In this document: piece by piece, positions 26,053-38,290 of the stretch | Numbering within the stretch: the first letter of the stretch is position 1 | How the letters are laid out: each line of letters begins with the position of its first letter | From: Paraburkholderia sprentiae WSM5005 | Lineage (GTDB): Bacteria; Pseudomonadota; Gammaproteobacteria; Burkholderiales; Burkholderiaceae | Reading direction: 5' to 3' | DNA: 64,000 nt | NCBI RefSeq assembly: GCF_001865575.2 | Contig: NZ_CP017563.2 | Span: 744,001 to 808,000 of the forward strand | Position numbers and translations under genes: made by a program | Notes under the pieces: generated by a model | What the model saw: the letters and a program-made list of their open reading frames with translations, nothing else | Database searches by the model: none | Told to the model about the DNA's origin: nothing

Positions 26053-26439
26053 ATGCCCGCGCAACTGAATCACACCATCGTATGGTCGTCCAATCCGGCT
26101 GAGTCCGCACGGTTCCTGACCGAGATGTTGGGCCTGCCACCTCCAGTCCGGTTCGGCCCTTTGCACGTCGTGGAACTGGACAACGGCGCTTCGCTCGACT
26201 TCGCCAAGACCGAGGAGACGATTCAGTCACAGCATTACGCCTTCTTGATTGGGGAAGACGATTTCGATGCTGTCCTTGCCCATATACGCGAGAAGGCCCT
26301 GGAACACTGGGCTGACCCGTCGCAACGCCGCGCCGGCCAGATCAACCATAACGACGGCGGTCGGGGCGTTTACTTCCGTGGTCCGGATGGACACTTCCTC
26401 GAAGTGATTACGCGGCCCTACGGCTCAACCGCAGGCTGA
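26053..26439 (+). CDS. VOC (glyoxalase/bleomycin resistance) family protein
   Basis: A 128-residue single-domain vicinal-oxygen-chelate protein. The start at ATG 26053 (MPAQLNHTIVWSSNPAESARFLTEMLG) matches the usual family beginning; the 43 in-frame codons upstream look non-coding. The metal-ligand positions fit His6, a central His (QHYAFLI) and a C-terminal Glu in FRGPDGHFLEVIT. The substrate is unknown; such proteins include dioxygenases and resistance proteins. It stands alone between the tpsA promoter region and a convergent LysR gene. Confidence 0.82.
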   Translation: MPAQLNHTIVWSSNPAESARFLTEMLGLPPPVRFGPLHVVELDNGASLDFAKTEETIQSQHYAFLIGEDDFDAVLAHIREKALEHWADPSQRRAGQINHNDGGRGVYFRGPDGHFLEVITRPYGSTAG

Positions 26440-26609
26440 TACAAGAAACGGGAGATGCCGACCACGCGCGTCGCTGCGCTACCGCATGGGGTAGCAAATT
26501 CATCGAAGTCGGAGAGAAGGGGCATCTCAATGCAGATAGCGACTTGGGCGACTGGCCCGAAGGGCTCAGACTGCTCCTTTTGTTGGACCAGGATCGACGA
26601 AGCCGAGCG

Positions 26610-27542
26610 CTATAGCCGCTCGATCAAACGCCGGTCTCCCTGCTCGCAGTATTCATGACACGCCGCGCGTGCCGCGTTCGCGGCGCCGTGCACAAAAAGC
26701 GGCGCATCCGCGCGTCGGGACATCGACACCACGATGGACGGCGGCGAGGGCTGCAGCGGCAGTTCGACCACCTCGCCTCGCGCGATCAGATCGTCGACGA
26801 ACAGACGCGGAATGGCCGCCACGCCGAAGCCATCGCGCACGAGTTGCACGATCACCGAAATCGACGGTGAACCCGTAATGCGCGTATCAGCCAGCGGCAC
26901 GCCGTTGGCGAGCGCGAGCTTGCTGACGATGTCCTCCAGTGCGCGATGAGGCGCCGTGCCGCGCCCGAATGTAAGGATCGGATGACGCAGCACGCGCTTC
27001 GCGAGTCCGCTGCGCGAAGGCGGTAGCAGTCCCGCCCGCGCAATCCAGTGCACCGGATAATTCGCGAGCGCATCGCATACGATCGATTCCTCGTCGCTGC
27101 CTTCCACGCGAATGATGAGGTCGAGTTCGCCCGCCATCAGACGCCGCTGCAGCACCACGCTCACGTCCACCGCAAGCTCCACTTCGAGCTGCGGATAGTC
27201 CTTCGAGAGCCGCCGCATATAGTCGGCAAGCCAGCTATGCACGACCGTCTCGATCACGCCGAGTCGCAGCTTGCCGCGCATCGCGCCTTCATGTGACGCG
27301 GCGGCCTGCAACTGGCGCGTCGCCTCGACCACGGCCTTTGCGTAGCCGAGCAGATATTCGCCGTTTGGCGTGAGCCGAAATTCGCGGCTCTCGCGATCGA
27401 CGAGCACGGTATGCAATTCGTCCTCCAGTGCCTTCAGGCGCTGCGAGATCGCGGCCGGCGTGGCGTGAAGGGCGCTCGCCGTCGTGCGGAAACTGCGCAG
27501 CTTGGCAAGCGTGACGAAGGTTTCGAGGAAGCGTGTATTCAT
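26610..27542 (-). CDS. LysR-family transcriptional regulator
   Basis: 310 residues. The N-terminal winged helix-turn-helix (about 1-65: FLETFVTLAKLRSFRTTASALHATPAAISQRLKALE) is followed by a two-lobe effector domain. It is transcribed divergently from the DUF1445/MFS/5-oxoprolinase genes across a 215-base gap, so it probably controls them. The effector would then be an oxoproline-like or dicarboxylic amino acid compound; this is inferred from context only. Confidence 0.92.
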   Translation of the reverse strand: MNTRFLETFVTLAKLRSFRTTASALHATPAAISQRLKALEDELHTVLVDRESREFRLTPNGEYLLGYAKAVVEATRQLQAAASHEGAMRGKLRLGVIETVVHSWLADYMRRLSKDYPQLEVELAVDVSVVLQRRLMAGELDLIIRVEGSDEESIVCDALANYPVHWIARAGLLPPSRSGLAKRVLRHPILTFGRGTAPHRALEDIVSKLALANGVPLADTRITGSPSISVIVQLVRDGFGVAAIPRLFVDDLIARGEVVELPLQPSPPSIVVSMSRRADAPLFVHGAANAARAACHEYCEQGDRRLIERL

Positions 27543-27757
27543 CGGTCAAGGTGGGCGAGGCAACGGGAGCAAACCGCTCCAAAAATCTCAACGTGACTCG
27601 GGAAAACCCGCGATTCCGTTAAGAAATTCTATTCACTTCGCGCAAGGAAAACTAGCTGGCGTCATATTTTCTTCTTTTCTATGCTTCGCCTGACGGTAGG
27701 CAAAACGCCTCGCCCGCCGCGCACAAACCGATACAACCGCCAGAACACGCTGAGACC

Positions 27758-28531
27758 ATGACTCCATTCGAATTCCGCCAGGCCGTCCGTCACCGCGACT
27801 TCCGTGGCCCGACGGCCGGCCATTGCGGCGACTACGCGCAAGCCAATCTCGCGATCCTGCCCGCTGCGCACGCGCACGATTTCCTGCGCTTTTGCCATGC
27901 GAACCCGAAGCCATGTCCGCTGCTCGGCGTGGGCGAGCCTGGCGACTTCCGCGTACCGATGCTGGGGCGCGACATCGACATCCGCACCGACGTGCCCGCG
28001 TACAACGTCTATCGCGACGGCAACCTGAGCGAGCGCGTCGAATCGATCGAAGCGCTCTGGCAGGACGATTTCGTTGTGTTCGCGATTGGCTGTTCGTTCT
28101 CGTTCGAGCACATGCTCGCGAAGGAAGGCATCGGCCTGCGTCACGTCGAAGAAGGCTGCAACGTGCCGATGTACCGCACCGACATCCGCAACCAGCGGGC
28201 GGGCGTGTTCGGTGGCGAACTCGTCGTGTCGATGCGGCCGCTGCGCGGCGCCGACGCGATCCGTGCGGTGCAGATCACGAGCCGCTTTCCGGGCGTGCAT
28301 GGCGCGCCCGTGCACATCGGCGATCCGGCGGAGCTCGGCATCGTCGATCTCGCGCGCCCCGAGTTCGGCGACGCGGTGACGATCCGCGCGGGCGAGCTGC
28401 CTGTCTACTGGGCTTGCGGCGTGACGCCGCAAACGGCACTGATGGCCGCGAAGCTGCCGCTCGCGGTTGCGCACGCGCCGGGCCACATGCTGATGACGGA
28501 TATCACCAACGCGTCGCTGGCTATTTTTTGA
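27758..28531 (+). CDS. DUF1445 / D-glutamate cyclase-like putative hydro-lyase
   Basis: 257 residues, the usual length of the YcsI/DUF1445 family. The characteristic N-terminus ([21 protein letters not shown]) and central [10 protein letters not shown], with [10 protein letters not shown] following, are present, and the C-terminus has YWACGVTPQ and [10 protein letters not shown]. The mammalian mitochondrial homologue cyclises D-glutamate to 5-oxo-D-proline; bacterial members are usually annotated as hydro-lyases without proof. Being followed by a transporter and a 5-oxoprolinase homologue supports a role in 5-oxoproline chemistry here. Confidence 0.9.
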   Translation: MTPFEFRQAVRHRDFRGPTAGHCGDYAQANLAILPAAHAHDFLRFCHANPKPCPLLGVGEPGDFRVPMLGRDIDIRTDVPAYNVYRDGNLSERVESIEALWQDDFVVFAIGCSFSFEHMLAKEGIGLRHVEEGCNVPMYRTDIRNQRAGVFGGELVVSMRPLRGADAIRAVQITSRFPGVHGAPVHIGDPAELGIVDLARPEFGDAVTIRAGELPVYWACGVTPQTALMAAKLPLAVAHAPGHMLMTDITNASLAIF

Positions 28532-28667
28532 CCGGCCCGCCGTCGCGCAACAAGCGATTCACAGCACCTTGAAGCCATCTGGCCGCGCGGCCCGGCGGGA
28601 ATGACGCATCCCTACGTTTATGCGTGACTTCGATCGTTACCCATGCGTCTATCCATAGGAGCAGAAG

Positions 28668-29975
28668 ATGGACAGCAAGACACTCACGGCGGGCGTCGAC
28701 GATGCCGCCGACATGAAGTCAAGAACGGGGAGCCCGCAGCTTTCCTGGTATGCCGAAGCCGGTCCGCGCGGGCGTCGCGCGTTCTGGAGTTGCAAGGTCG
28801 GCTACATGCTCGACGGCATGGACACGCAGATGCTTTCCTTCGTCATCCCGACGCTCGTCGCGACCTGGGGCATCTCGCTCGCGGACGCCGGCTTCATCGG
28901 CACGTTGACGCTGCTGTCGTCTGCGCTGGGCGGGTGGATTGCCGGCATTCTTTCCGACCGCATCGGCCGTGTGCGTACGTTGCAGCTCACCGTCTTGTGG
29001 TTCGCCGTGTTCACCGGCCTATGCGGCCTCGCGCAGAACTACGGCCAGTTGCTCGCGGCTCGCGCGTTGATGGGCTTCGGCTTCGGCGGCGAGTGGACGG
29101 CGGGTGCGGTGCTGATCGGCGAAGTGATCCGCGCGCGCGACCGCGGCAAGGCGGTCGGTCTCGTGCAGTCGGGCTGGGCGCTCGGCTGGGGCATGGCGGC
29201 CCTGCTCTACGCGGTGCTGTTCTCCGTGATGGTGCCTGAAATCGCCTGGCGCGCCTTGTTCCTGATCGGACTCGTCCCTGCCCTGCTCGTGCTCGTGATC
29301 CGCCGCTATGTGAAGGAACCGGAAGTATTCGCACAGGCCAAGATTCAGCAGCAGGACACTCGAGACACGCCGCGCTTCACCGAGATCTTCTCTCCCAAGC
29401 TGCTTTCGACGACACTGCGCGCCGCACTGCTGACGACGGGCGCACAGGGCGGCTACTACGCGATCACGACGTGGCTGCCGACTTTCCTCAAGACCGAACG
29501 TCATCTCAGCGTGATGGGCACCGGCGGCTATCTGGCGATGATCATCGCGGGCTCGTACGCGGGCTATCTGTGCAGCGCCTGGCTCACGGACCGCATCGGC
29601 CGCAAGCCGAACTTCATTTTGTTCGCGCTGGGCTCGATGGCGATTGCCTTCACGTACACCTCGTTGCCGCTCACGAATGCATCGATGCTGTGGCTCGGCT
29701 TTCCGCTCGGCTTTTTCGCGTCCGGCATTTTTTCTGGCATGGGCGCGTTCCTCACCGAACTGTTTCCGACCCGTGTGCGCGGCTCGGGCCAGGGGTTTTG
29801 CTACAACGTCGGCCGCGCGATCGGGGCGCTATTTCCAGTGCTGATCGGCGTGCTGTCGAGCCGTTTTGGCCTGGGCACGAGCATCGGGATTTTCGCCGTG
29901 GCCGCGTATGGCGTGCTGATCATCGCCGCGCTGACGCTGCCCGAGACGCGCGGCCGCGAACTCGAATCGGCCTGA
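28668..29975 (+). CDS. MFS transporter (metabolite/H+ symporter type)
   Basis: 435 residues, 12 predicted helices, with ATAGGAGCAG upstream of ATG 28668. The loop 2-3 motif reads [14 protein letters not shown], and loop 8-9 has a matching [13 protein letters not shown], both standard MFS signatures. The type resembles acid/sialate-like importers rather than drug exporters. It lies between the cyclase-like gene and the oxoprolinase, suggesting it imports their substrate. Confidence 0.92.
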   Translation: MDSKTLTAGVDDAADMKSRTGSPQLSWYAEAGPRGRRAFWSCKVGYMLDGMDTQMLSFVIPTLVATWGISLADAGFIGTLTLLSSALGGWIAGILSDRIGRVRTLQLTVLWFAVFTGLCGLAQNYGQLLAARALMGFGFGGEWTAGAVLIGEVIRARDRGKAVGLVQSGWALGWGMAALLYAVLFSVMVPEIAWRALFLIGLVPALLVLVIRRYVKEPEVFAQAKIQQQDTRDTPRFTEIFSPKLLSTTLRAALLTTGAQGGYYAITTWLPTFLKTERHLSVMGTGGYLAMIIAGSYAGYLCSAWLTDRIGRKPNFILFALGSMAIAFTYTSLPLTNASMLWLGFPLGFFASGIFSGMGAFLTELFPTRVRGSGQGFCYNVGRAIGALFPVLIGVLSSRFGLGTSIGIFAVAAYGVLIIAALTLPETRGRELESA

Positions 29976-30024
29976 TTTCATCTTGCGCACACCCATACCA
30001 CTTTCGCATCACGACCACGACACC

Positions 30025-33657
<3,633 letters not shown>

Positions 33658-33792
33658 TCGCATTCTGCGGGCCGTGCGCGCGGCACGGCTCGCGGTCGGA
33701 CTGACCCTGTCGCACTGCAGCCGTTGCGGGCGCCGGGCTGCTAGCTTTAGCCGCGCACTCCACTGCCCGTTGCGCCTTGCGCAGAGACGTCA

Positions 33793-33810
33793 TTTCGACT
33801 ATATTCGAAA
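33793..33810. promoter_or_regulatory. Inverted repeat, probable ArsR operator
   Basis: TTTCGA and TCGAAA are separated by 6 bases (CTATAT), a perfect two-fold symmetric site ending one base before the arsR ATG. ArsR/SmtB repressors bind such repeats over their own promoters, and the AT-rich centre suits an overlapping promoter. The position leaves no room for a ribosome-binding site, hinting at leaderless translation. Confidence 0.6.
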
Positions 33811-33811
33811 C

Positions 33812-34156
33812 ATGGAAGAAAACGATGTTATCCGCGCCCTCGCGGCATTGGCACACGGCCTTCGCCTGAGAGTGTTCCGCATGCTGGTCGTGGCCGGTCC
33901 GGCAGGGCTGACGCCGGGCGCCATCGCCGAGCAGCTCGACATTCCGAACGCGACGCTCTCTTTTCATCTGAAGGAGTTGCTGCGCGCGGAGCTGATCACG
34001 CAGGAGCGCGACGGGCGCAGCCTGATCTATCGGACTGCCTTCGACCAAATGAATGCGCTGCTGGGCTTCCTGACCGAAAACTGCTGCCAGGGCCAAACAT
34101 GCGGCGAGCCGGGAACAGACTCATGCCAACCCGGCACAGCCTCACGCAAATGCTGA
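33812..34156 (+). CDS. arsR: ArsR-family arsenic-responsive repressor
   Basis: 114 residues. A winged helix (about 8-80: IRALAALAHGLRLRVFRML and NATLSFHLKELLRAELI) is followed by a Cys-rich tail with Cys91, Cys92 and Cys97 in the TENCCQGQTC segment, plus Cys105 and Cys114. C-terminal CC-x4-C As(III) sites of this kind are known from the Acidithiobacillus-type ArsR, unlike the alpha-3 CVC site of the E. coli protein. It is the first gene of the ars operon, 12 bases before arsI. It should repress the operon until arsenite or methylarsenite binds. Confidence 0.9.
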   Translation: MEENDVIRALAALAHGLRLRVFRMLVVAGPAGLTPGAIAEQLDIPNATLSFHLKELLRAELITQERDGRSLIYRTAFDQMNALLGFLTENCCQGQTCGEPGTDSCQPGTASRKC

Positions 34157-34168
34157 AGGAGAATTGCC

Positions 34169-34648
34169 ATGAAGCGATTTCACATCCACGTCCACGTCGA
34201 CGATATTGCAGCCAGTGTCGCGTTCTATTCGAAGCTGTTCGCCGCGCAACCGGCGCGCGTCGAAGCGGACTACGCTAAATGGATGCTGGACGATCCTCGC
34301 GTGAACTTCGCCATTTCGACGCGTGGCACGAAGACAGGTGTGGACCATCTCGGTTTCCAGGTAGACGACTCCGCCGAGCTCGCCGAACTCGCGCAGCGGG
34401 CAGAGGCGGCGGACATGGCCCTGCTCGATCAGGGCGAAACCACCTGCTGCTATGCACGCAGCGACAAGCACTGGATTGTCGATCCGCAGGGTATCGCCTG
34501 GGAGCACTTTCATAGCCTCGACCGTGTCCCCGTCTACGGCGAAAGCCGGCAAGAGTCGTCGCCGTTGTCTGCGCAAACGTCGTGCTGCGCTCCGCGCGGC
34601 GAACCCGTTGGCGTTCCGGTCAAGCCAGCCGGGTCGGCCTGCTGCTAA
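34169..34648 (+). CDS. arsI: ArsI-type C-As lyase (VOC family; CadI-like)
   Basis: 159 residues. A VOC fold with the metal-binding set expected of ArsI: His at the N-terminus (FHIHVHV), His60 (VDHLGFQVDD) and Glu112 (GIAWEHF). A vicinal Cys pair (Cys93-Cys94, TTCCYA) corresponds to the trivalent-organoarsenical site. ArsI cleaves the carbon-arsenic bond of methylarsenite and aromatic arsenicals. The Cys-rich C-terminus (TSCCAPRG, SACC) may be an additional metalloid-binding tail. The gene is preceded by AAGGAG and lies between arsR and arsC. Confidence 0.87.
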   Translation: MKRFHIHVHVDDIAASVAFYSKLFAAQPARVEADYAKWMLDDPRVNFAISTRGTKTGVDHLGFQVDDSAELAELAQRAEAADMALLDQGETTCCYARSDKHWIVDPQGIAWEHFHSLDRVPVYGESRQESSPLSAQTSCCAPRGEPVGVPVKPAGSACC

Positions 34649-34692
34649 GCGACGGCACAGCCAACGAATCCAACACGGCCGATTGATTCACC

Positions 34693-35187
34693 ATGACCAC
34701 GAACGTACTGATTCTCTGCACCCATAACTCCGCGCGCAGCGTCCTCGCGGAGGGGATGCTGAACCATTGGGCGATCAAGCTCGGCAAGGACGTGCGCGCG
34801 TACAGCGCAGGCAGTGCGCCGAGCGGCCGCATCAATCCATTGGCACTCGAAGCACTGACGAATGCGGGCATCGATACGGAAGGCTATCGCAGCAAGAGCT
34901 GGGACGAATTTGCTGCCAATGGCGCGCCGCAGATGCGCATCGTGATTACCGTGTGCGACAGCGCGGCCGCCGAGCAATGCCCGTTCTGGCCTGGAAGCCC
35001 GGTCAAGGTTCACTGGGGCTACCCCGATCCTTCGAACGCGCAAGGCGGCGATGAAGGCAAGCGCCAGGCGTTCGACATCACGCGCCAGGCAATCGGCTAT
35101 CGCATGCTGCAATTGCTTGATCTGCCGCTGGACCTCCTGAGCAATGCCGAACTTCGGCAAGTACTCAACGACATCCGGGAAAACTGA
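34693..35187 (+). CDS. arsC: Arsenate reductase, low-molecular-weight phosphatase type
   Basis: 164 residues. The catalytic P-loop CTHNSARS (Cys9, Arg15) is at the N-terminus, and further Cys88 (TVCDSA) and Cys96 (EQCPFWPG) can supply the redox relay of thioredoxin- or glutaredoxin-linked ArsC. The tail DPSNAQGGDEGKRQAF is typical of the family. It reduces arsenate to arsenite for export by the next gene's product, 6 bases downstream. Confidence 0.93.
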   Translation: MTTNVLILCTHNSARSVLAEGMLNHWAIKLGKDVRAYSAGSAPSGRINPLALEALTNAGIDTEGYRSKSWDEFAANGAPQMRIVITVCDSAAAEQCPFWPGSPVKVHWGYPDPSNAQGGDEGKRQAFDITRQAIGYRMLQLLDLPLDLLSNAELRQVLNDIREN

Positions 35188-35193
35188 AGCATC

Positions 35194-36264
35194 ATGAACG
35201 TACCCAATCTCGCGATTTCGAAAAAGCGTGCTTCCACGCCCGCCATCAGCTTCTTCGAGCGATATCTCACTGTCTGGGTCGCGCTGTGTATCGTCGCGGG
35301 CATCCTGCTTGGCCAGTTCCTTCCTGGTGTTTTCCAGGCGATTGGGCGGGTGGAATACGCACACGTCAACTTGCCGGTCGGTCTGCTGATCTGGGTGATG
35401 ATCATCCCAATGCTCGTCAAGGTCGACTTCGGATCGTTGAATGAAGTCCGTCATCACGTGAAAGGGATCGGTGTCACGCTTTTTGTGAACTGGCTGGTCA
35501 AACCATTCTCGATGGCGTTGCTTGCCTGGCTGTTCATCAAGAACCTGTTCGCGCCGATGCTGCCTGCCGAGCAGCTCGACAGCTACGTCGCAGGTCTGAT
35601 CCTGCTCGCGGCCGCGCCATGCACGGCGATGGTATTCGTCTGGAGCCGGTTGACCGGCGGCGACCCGCTGTTCACGCTCTCCCAGGTTGCGCTGAACGAC
35701 AGCATCATGGTGATCGCGTTTGCGCCGCTCGTCGGTCTGCTGCTCGGCATCTCGGCCATCACCGTGCCGTGGGCGACGCTGTTCACTTCGGTCGTGCTCT
35801 ATATCGTGATTCCGGTGATCCTCGCGCAGATCCTGCGCAAGATGCTGCTCGCAAAGGGCCCGGCGGCGTTCGACGCGGCGATGGCGAAGATCGGTCCCTG
35901 GTCCATCACGGCGCTGCTCGCGACCTTGGTGCTGCTGTTCGCGTTCCAGGGCGAAGCGATCCTGAAGCAACCGATGATTATCGTGCTGCTCGCGGTGCCG
36001 ATCCTGATACAGGTGTTCTTCAACTCGGCACTGGCTTACTGGCTGAATCGCGCGGTCGGCGAAAAGTACAACATCGCCTGCCCGTCAGCGCTGATCGGTG
36101 CGTCGAATTTTTTTGAACTGGCCGTCGCCACCGCAATCGGTCTGTTCGGCTTCAATTCAGGGGCTGCACTGGCAACGGTCGCTGGCGTGCTGGTCGAGGT
36201 GCCCGTCATGCTGCTCGTGGTGCGTATCGTCAACCGTTCGAAAGACTGGTACGAACGTAACTGA
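35194..36264 (+). CDS. arsB: ACR3-family arsenite efflux permease
   Basis: 356 residues with ten hydrophobic helices. The conserved Cys of ACR3 transporters is in AAAPCTAMVFVWSRLTGGDP (helix 4), and a second family signature is GEKYNIACPSALIGASNFFELAVA near residue 295. It exports arsenite (and antimonite in some members) by proton antiport. It is the last gene of the ars operon and convergent with a LysR gene. It is called arsB by convention but belongs to ACR3, not the E. coli ArsB family. Confidence 0.94.
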   Translation: MNVPNLAISKKRASTPAISFFERYLTVWVALCIVAGILLGQFLPGVFQAIGRVEYAHVNLPVGLLIWVMIIPMLVKVDFGSLNEVRHHVKGIGVTLFVNWLVKPFSMALLAWLFIKNLFAPMLPAEQLDSYVAGLILLAAAPCTAMVFVWSRLTGGDPLFTLSQVALNDSIMVIAFAPLVGLLLGISAITVPWATLFTSVVLYIVIPVILAQILRKMLLAKGPAAFDAAMAKIGPWSITALLATLVLLFAFQGEAILKQPMIIVLLAVPILIQVFFNSALAYWLNRAVGEKYNIACPSALIGASNFFELAVATAIGLFGFNSGAALATVAGVLVEVPVMLLVVRIVNRSKDWYERN

Positions 36265-36304
36265 CGTCGCTGATTCGCAGGCATCTAGTCATGAGGCACA
36301 CCTC

Positions 36305-37210
36305 TCAATCGATCCTGAAGTCCGCGGCCGCCTCCCTGATGTGGTGCCAAAGCAGATCCGCGATCGGCCCGTGAGGTAGATCTCGCCGGCGCGCTGCGGT
36401 GATTTCGATCCGTCCGCCTTGCAGATGCCGTCCGCCGATCGACAGCAGGCGGCCGTCACGCAACTCTTTTTCGATCAGATAATCGTGCAGATGGCCCCAG
36501 GCTGCGCCCTGTACGATGATCTCCTTCTTCATCAACTGATCGCCCACCGTCCAGGTCTGCGCGCCCTCGATGATGTAGTAATTCGGCCGGTCGATGTGAC
36601 GCGCCGTGTCGCGTATCACGCATTGGACGTAGCCACGCATCTGCTCAGGGGTGATCTCGTCCGAGATCGGCATGCGAAGAAATCCCGGCGCTACAACAGG
36701 GATGAGTTTCACCACGCACAAGTCGATGTACTCGAGCCGAGGATCGGCTTTGTCGATATGGTGGATGATCAGATCGGCTTCGCCGTCGAAGAGGCGTTCC
36801 CAGGGACCCGCAATAGCCTCGACGTGCAGATGCAGCCGCGTAGCCGGATGGTCATCGAAGAAGCCGCGCAGCAGTCGGAGCACCTCGCGCACAGGCGAAA
36901 GATCGCCGATCACCACACGTAGCTCGCTCTCCTCGCCCATGGCCAGTTGCAAAGCGTGGTTCTTCAAACCACGCAGCTCAAGCAGAAACACGCGGACATG
37001 TTCGTGGAACGAGCGCCCGGCCTCAGTCAGCGCGACACGATAGCCGCTGCGATCGAGCAAGGTCAGACCTAGCTGTCCCTCCAGGTTCTTCACGGCGGCG
37101 AAAACCGTCGGTTGCGTGCGCCGAAGTTTTTCGGCCGCGGGCTGAAAGCCGCCTTCCGAAACGACTGCGTCGAAGCACTGCAACTGATACAGCGTTAAAC
37201 CTTCAATCAT
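36305..37210 (-). CDS. LysR-family transcriptional regulator
   Basis: 301 residues with an N-terminal helix-turn-helix (LYQLQCFDAVVSEGGFQPAAEKLRRTQPTVFAAVKNLE) and a periplasmic-binding-like effector domain. It is divergent from the MDR oxidoreductase gene with a 95-base shared promoter region, so control of that gene is likely. The inducer is unknown. Confidence 0.92.
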   Translation of the reverse strand: MIEGLTLYQLQCFDAVVSEGGFQPAAEKLRRTQPTVFAAVKNLEGQLGLTLLDRSGYRVALTEAGRSFHEHVRVFLLELRGLKNHALQLAMGEESELRVVIGDLSPVREVLRLLRGFFDDHPATRLHLHVEAIAGPWERLFDGEADLIIHHIDKADPRLEYIDLCVVKLIPVVAPGFLRMPISDEITPEQMRGYVQCVIRDTARHIDRPNYYIIEGAQTWTVGDQLMKKEIIVQGAAWGHLHDYLIEKELRDGRLLSIGGRHLQGGRIEITAARRRDLPHGPIADLLWHHIREAAADFRID

Positions 37211-37234
37211 CGGTCGGCCCTATCGAGTTCATCG

Positions 37235-37280
37235 AAACTTCATTATTTATTGCAATATCTCCGATCCCTAATATTAGACG
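37235..37280. promoter_or_regulatory. Candidate LysR-binding region between divergent genes
   Basis: An AT-rich stretch in an otherwise GC-rich region contains ATTATTTATTGCAATAT (T-N11-A type symmetry) and the palindrome CTAATATTAG at 37268-37277. Its position between the LysR gene and its divergent neighbour is where such operators lie. The assignment is by position and symmetry only. Confidence 0.4.
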
Positions 37281-37305
37281 GCACCCACCTATCTGGAGAT
37301 ATTTC

Positions 37306-38283
37306 ATGCGTGCCATCGTCATCAAGCAGTACGGCGGTCCCGATGTGCTGAACATCGAGGAGCGGCCCGATCCTTCGCGCCGGGCCGGTCACGTTCTGAT
37401 CGAGGTCAAGGCCTTCGGCGTGAATCGCGCCGAGACCCATATGCGCGAAGGCACATGGCCCGAAGCGACGGAGATCAGCGGAATCGAGTGCGTTGGAATC
37501 GTGAAGGCTGATCCGGACGGGCGCCTGATTCCGGGACAAAAGGTCGTCGCCTTGATGGGCGGCATGGGGCGCACGATCAACGGCAGCTATGCGGAGCTGA
37601 CCAACGTGCCCGCCAGCAACGTTGTGCCGGTCGAGACGAATCTGGCCTGGGAGCATCTCGCGGCGATTCCGGAATCGTATGCGACCGCGTGGGTGGCCCT
37701 GTTCGGCAACCTCGACCTCGAGTCCAGCCAGACGGTTGTCATTCGTGGCGCCACCTCTGCATTGGGACGGGCGGCGGTGGACATCGCCGCGCACGCAGGC
37801 GCCCGCGTCATTGCCTCGACGCGCAACCCCGGTCGCGCGGCGTCTCTCGAGGCGCTAGGCGCCACGCAGGTGTTATTGGAAGAACCCGACCTTCCCCGGC
37901 GTGTTCGCGATCTGCATCCCGATGGCATAGATGCTGTGTTGGAGCTGGTCGGCAACAGCACCGTCGTCAGCTCGCTCACGATGGTTCGTCGACACGGCCG
38001 CCTCTGTCTGGCGGGCTTTCTAGGCGGCTCCAGCCCGATCAGGGACTTCACGCCGATGGCGCAGCTCCCGAGCGGCGTGCACTTCAGCTTCTTTGGCAGC
38101 TTCATGTTCGGCACACCCGCATTTCCAATATCCGAAGTACCGATGCAGCTCATTGTCGACCGCGTGGAACGCGGCCTCTACAAGGCAAAGGCCGCACGGG
38201 TCCTTCCGTTCGAGGAGATCCGCGAGGCCCATCGCCTGATGGAAGCTAACACCGCCAACGGCAAAATCGTCGTGCGCTTGTAA
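37306..38283 (+). CDS. MDR-family NADPH:quinone reductase-like oxidoreductase
   Basis: 325 residues with ATCTGGAGATATTTC upstream of ATG 37306. The GroES-like N-terminal domain (VKAFGVNRAETHMREG) lacks the zinc Cys/His ligands of alcohol dehydrogenases, as in quinone reductases. The Rossmann part carries VVIRGATSALGRAAVDIA and ends in the usual TANGKIVVRL. Likely NAD(P)H-dependent reduction of a quinone or enone. It is divergent from its presumed LysR regulator. Confidence 0.9.
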   Translation: MRAIVIKQYGGPDVLNIEERPDPSRRAGHVLIEVKAFGVNRAETHMREGTWPEATEISGIECVGIVKADPDGRLIPGQKVVALMGGMGRTINGSYAELTNVPASNVVPVETNLAWEHLAAIPESYATAWVALFGNLDLESSQTVVIRGATSALGRAAVDIAAHAGARVIASTRNPGRAASLEALGATQVLLEEPDLPRRVRDLHPDGIDAVLELVGNSTVVSSLTMVRRHGRLCLAGFLGGSSPIRDFTPMAQLPSGVHFSFFGSFMFGTPAFPISEVPMQLIVDRVERGLYKAKAARVLPFEEIREAHRLMEANTANGKIVVRL

Positions 38284-38290
38284 GCGGCGG

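Noticed and set aside
34645..35970. 441-codon minus-strand frame opposite arsC and acr3
   Set aside because: Composition (many Arg, Gln, His, Asp) and lack of any motif show it is an antisense shadow of two clear genes.
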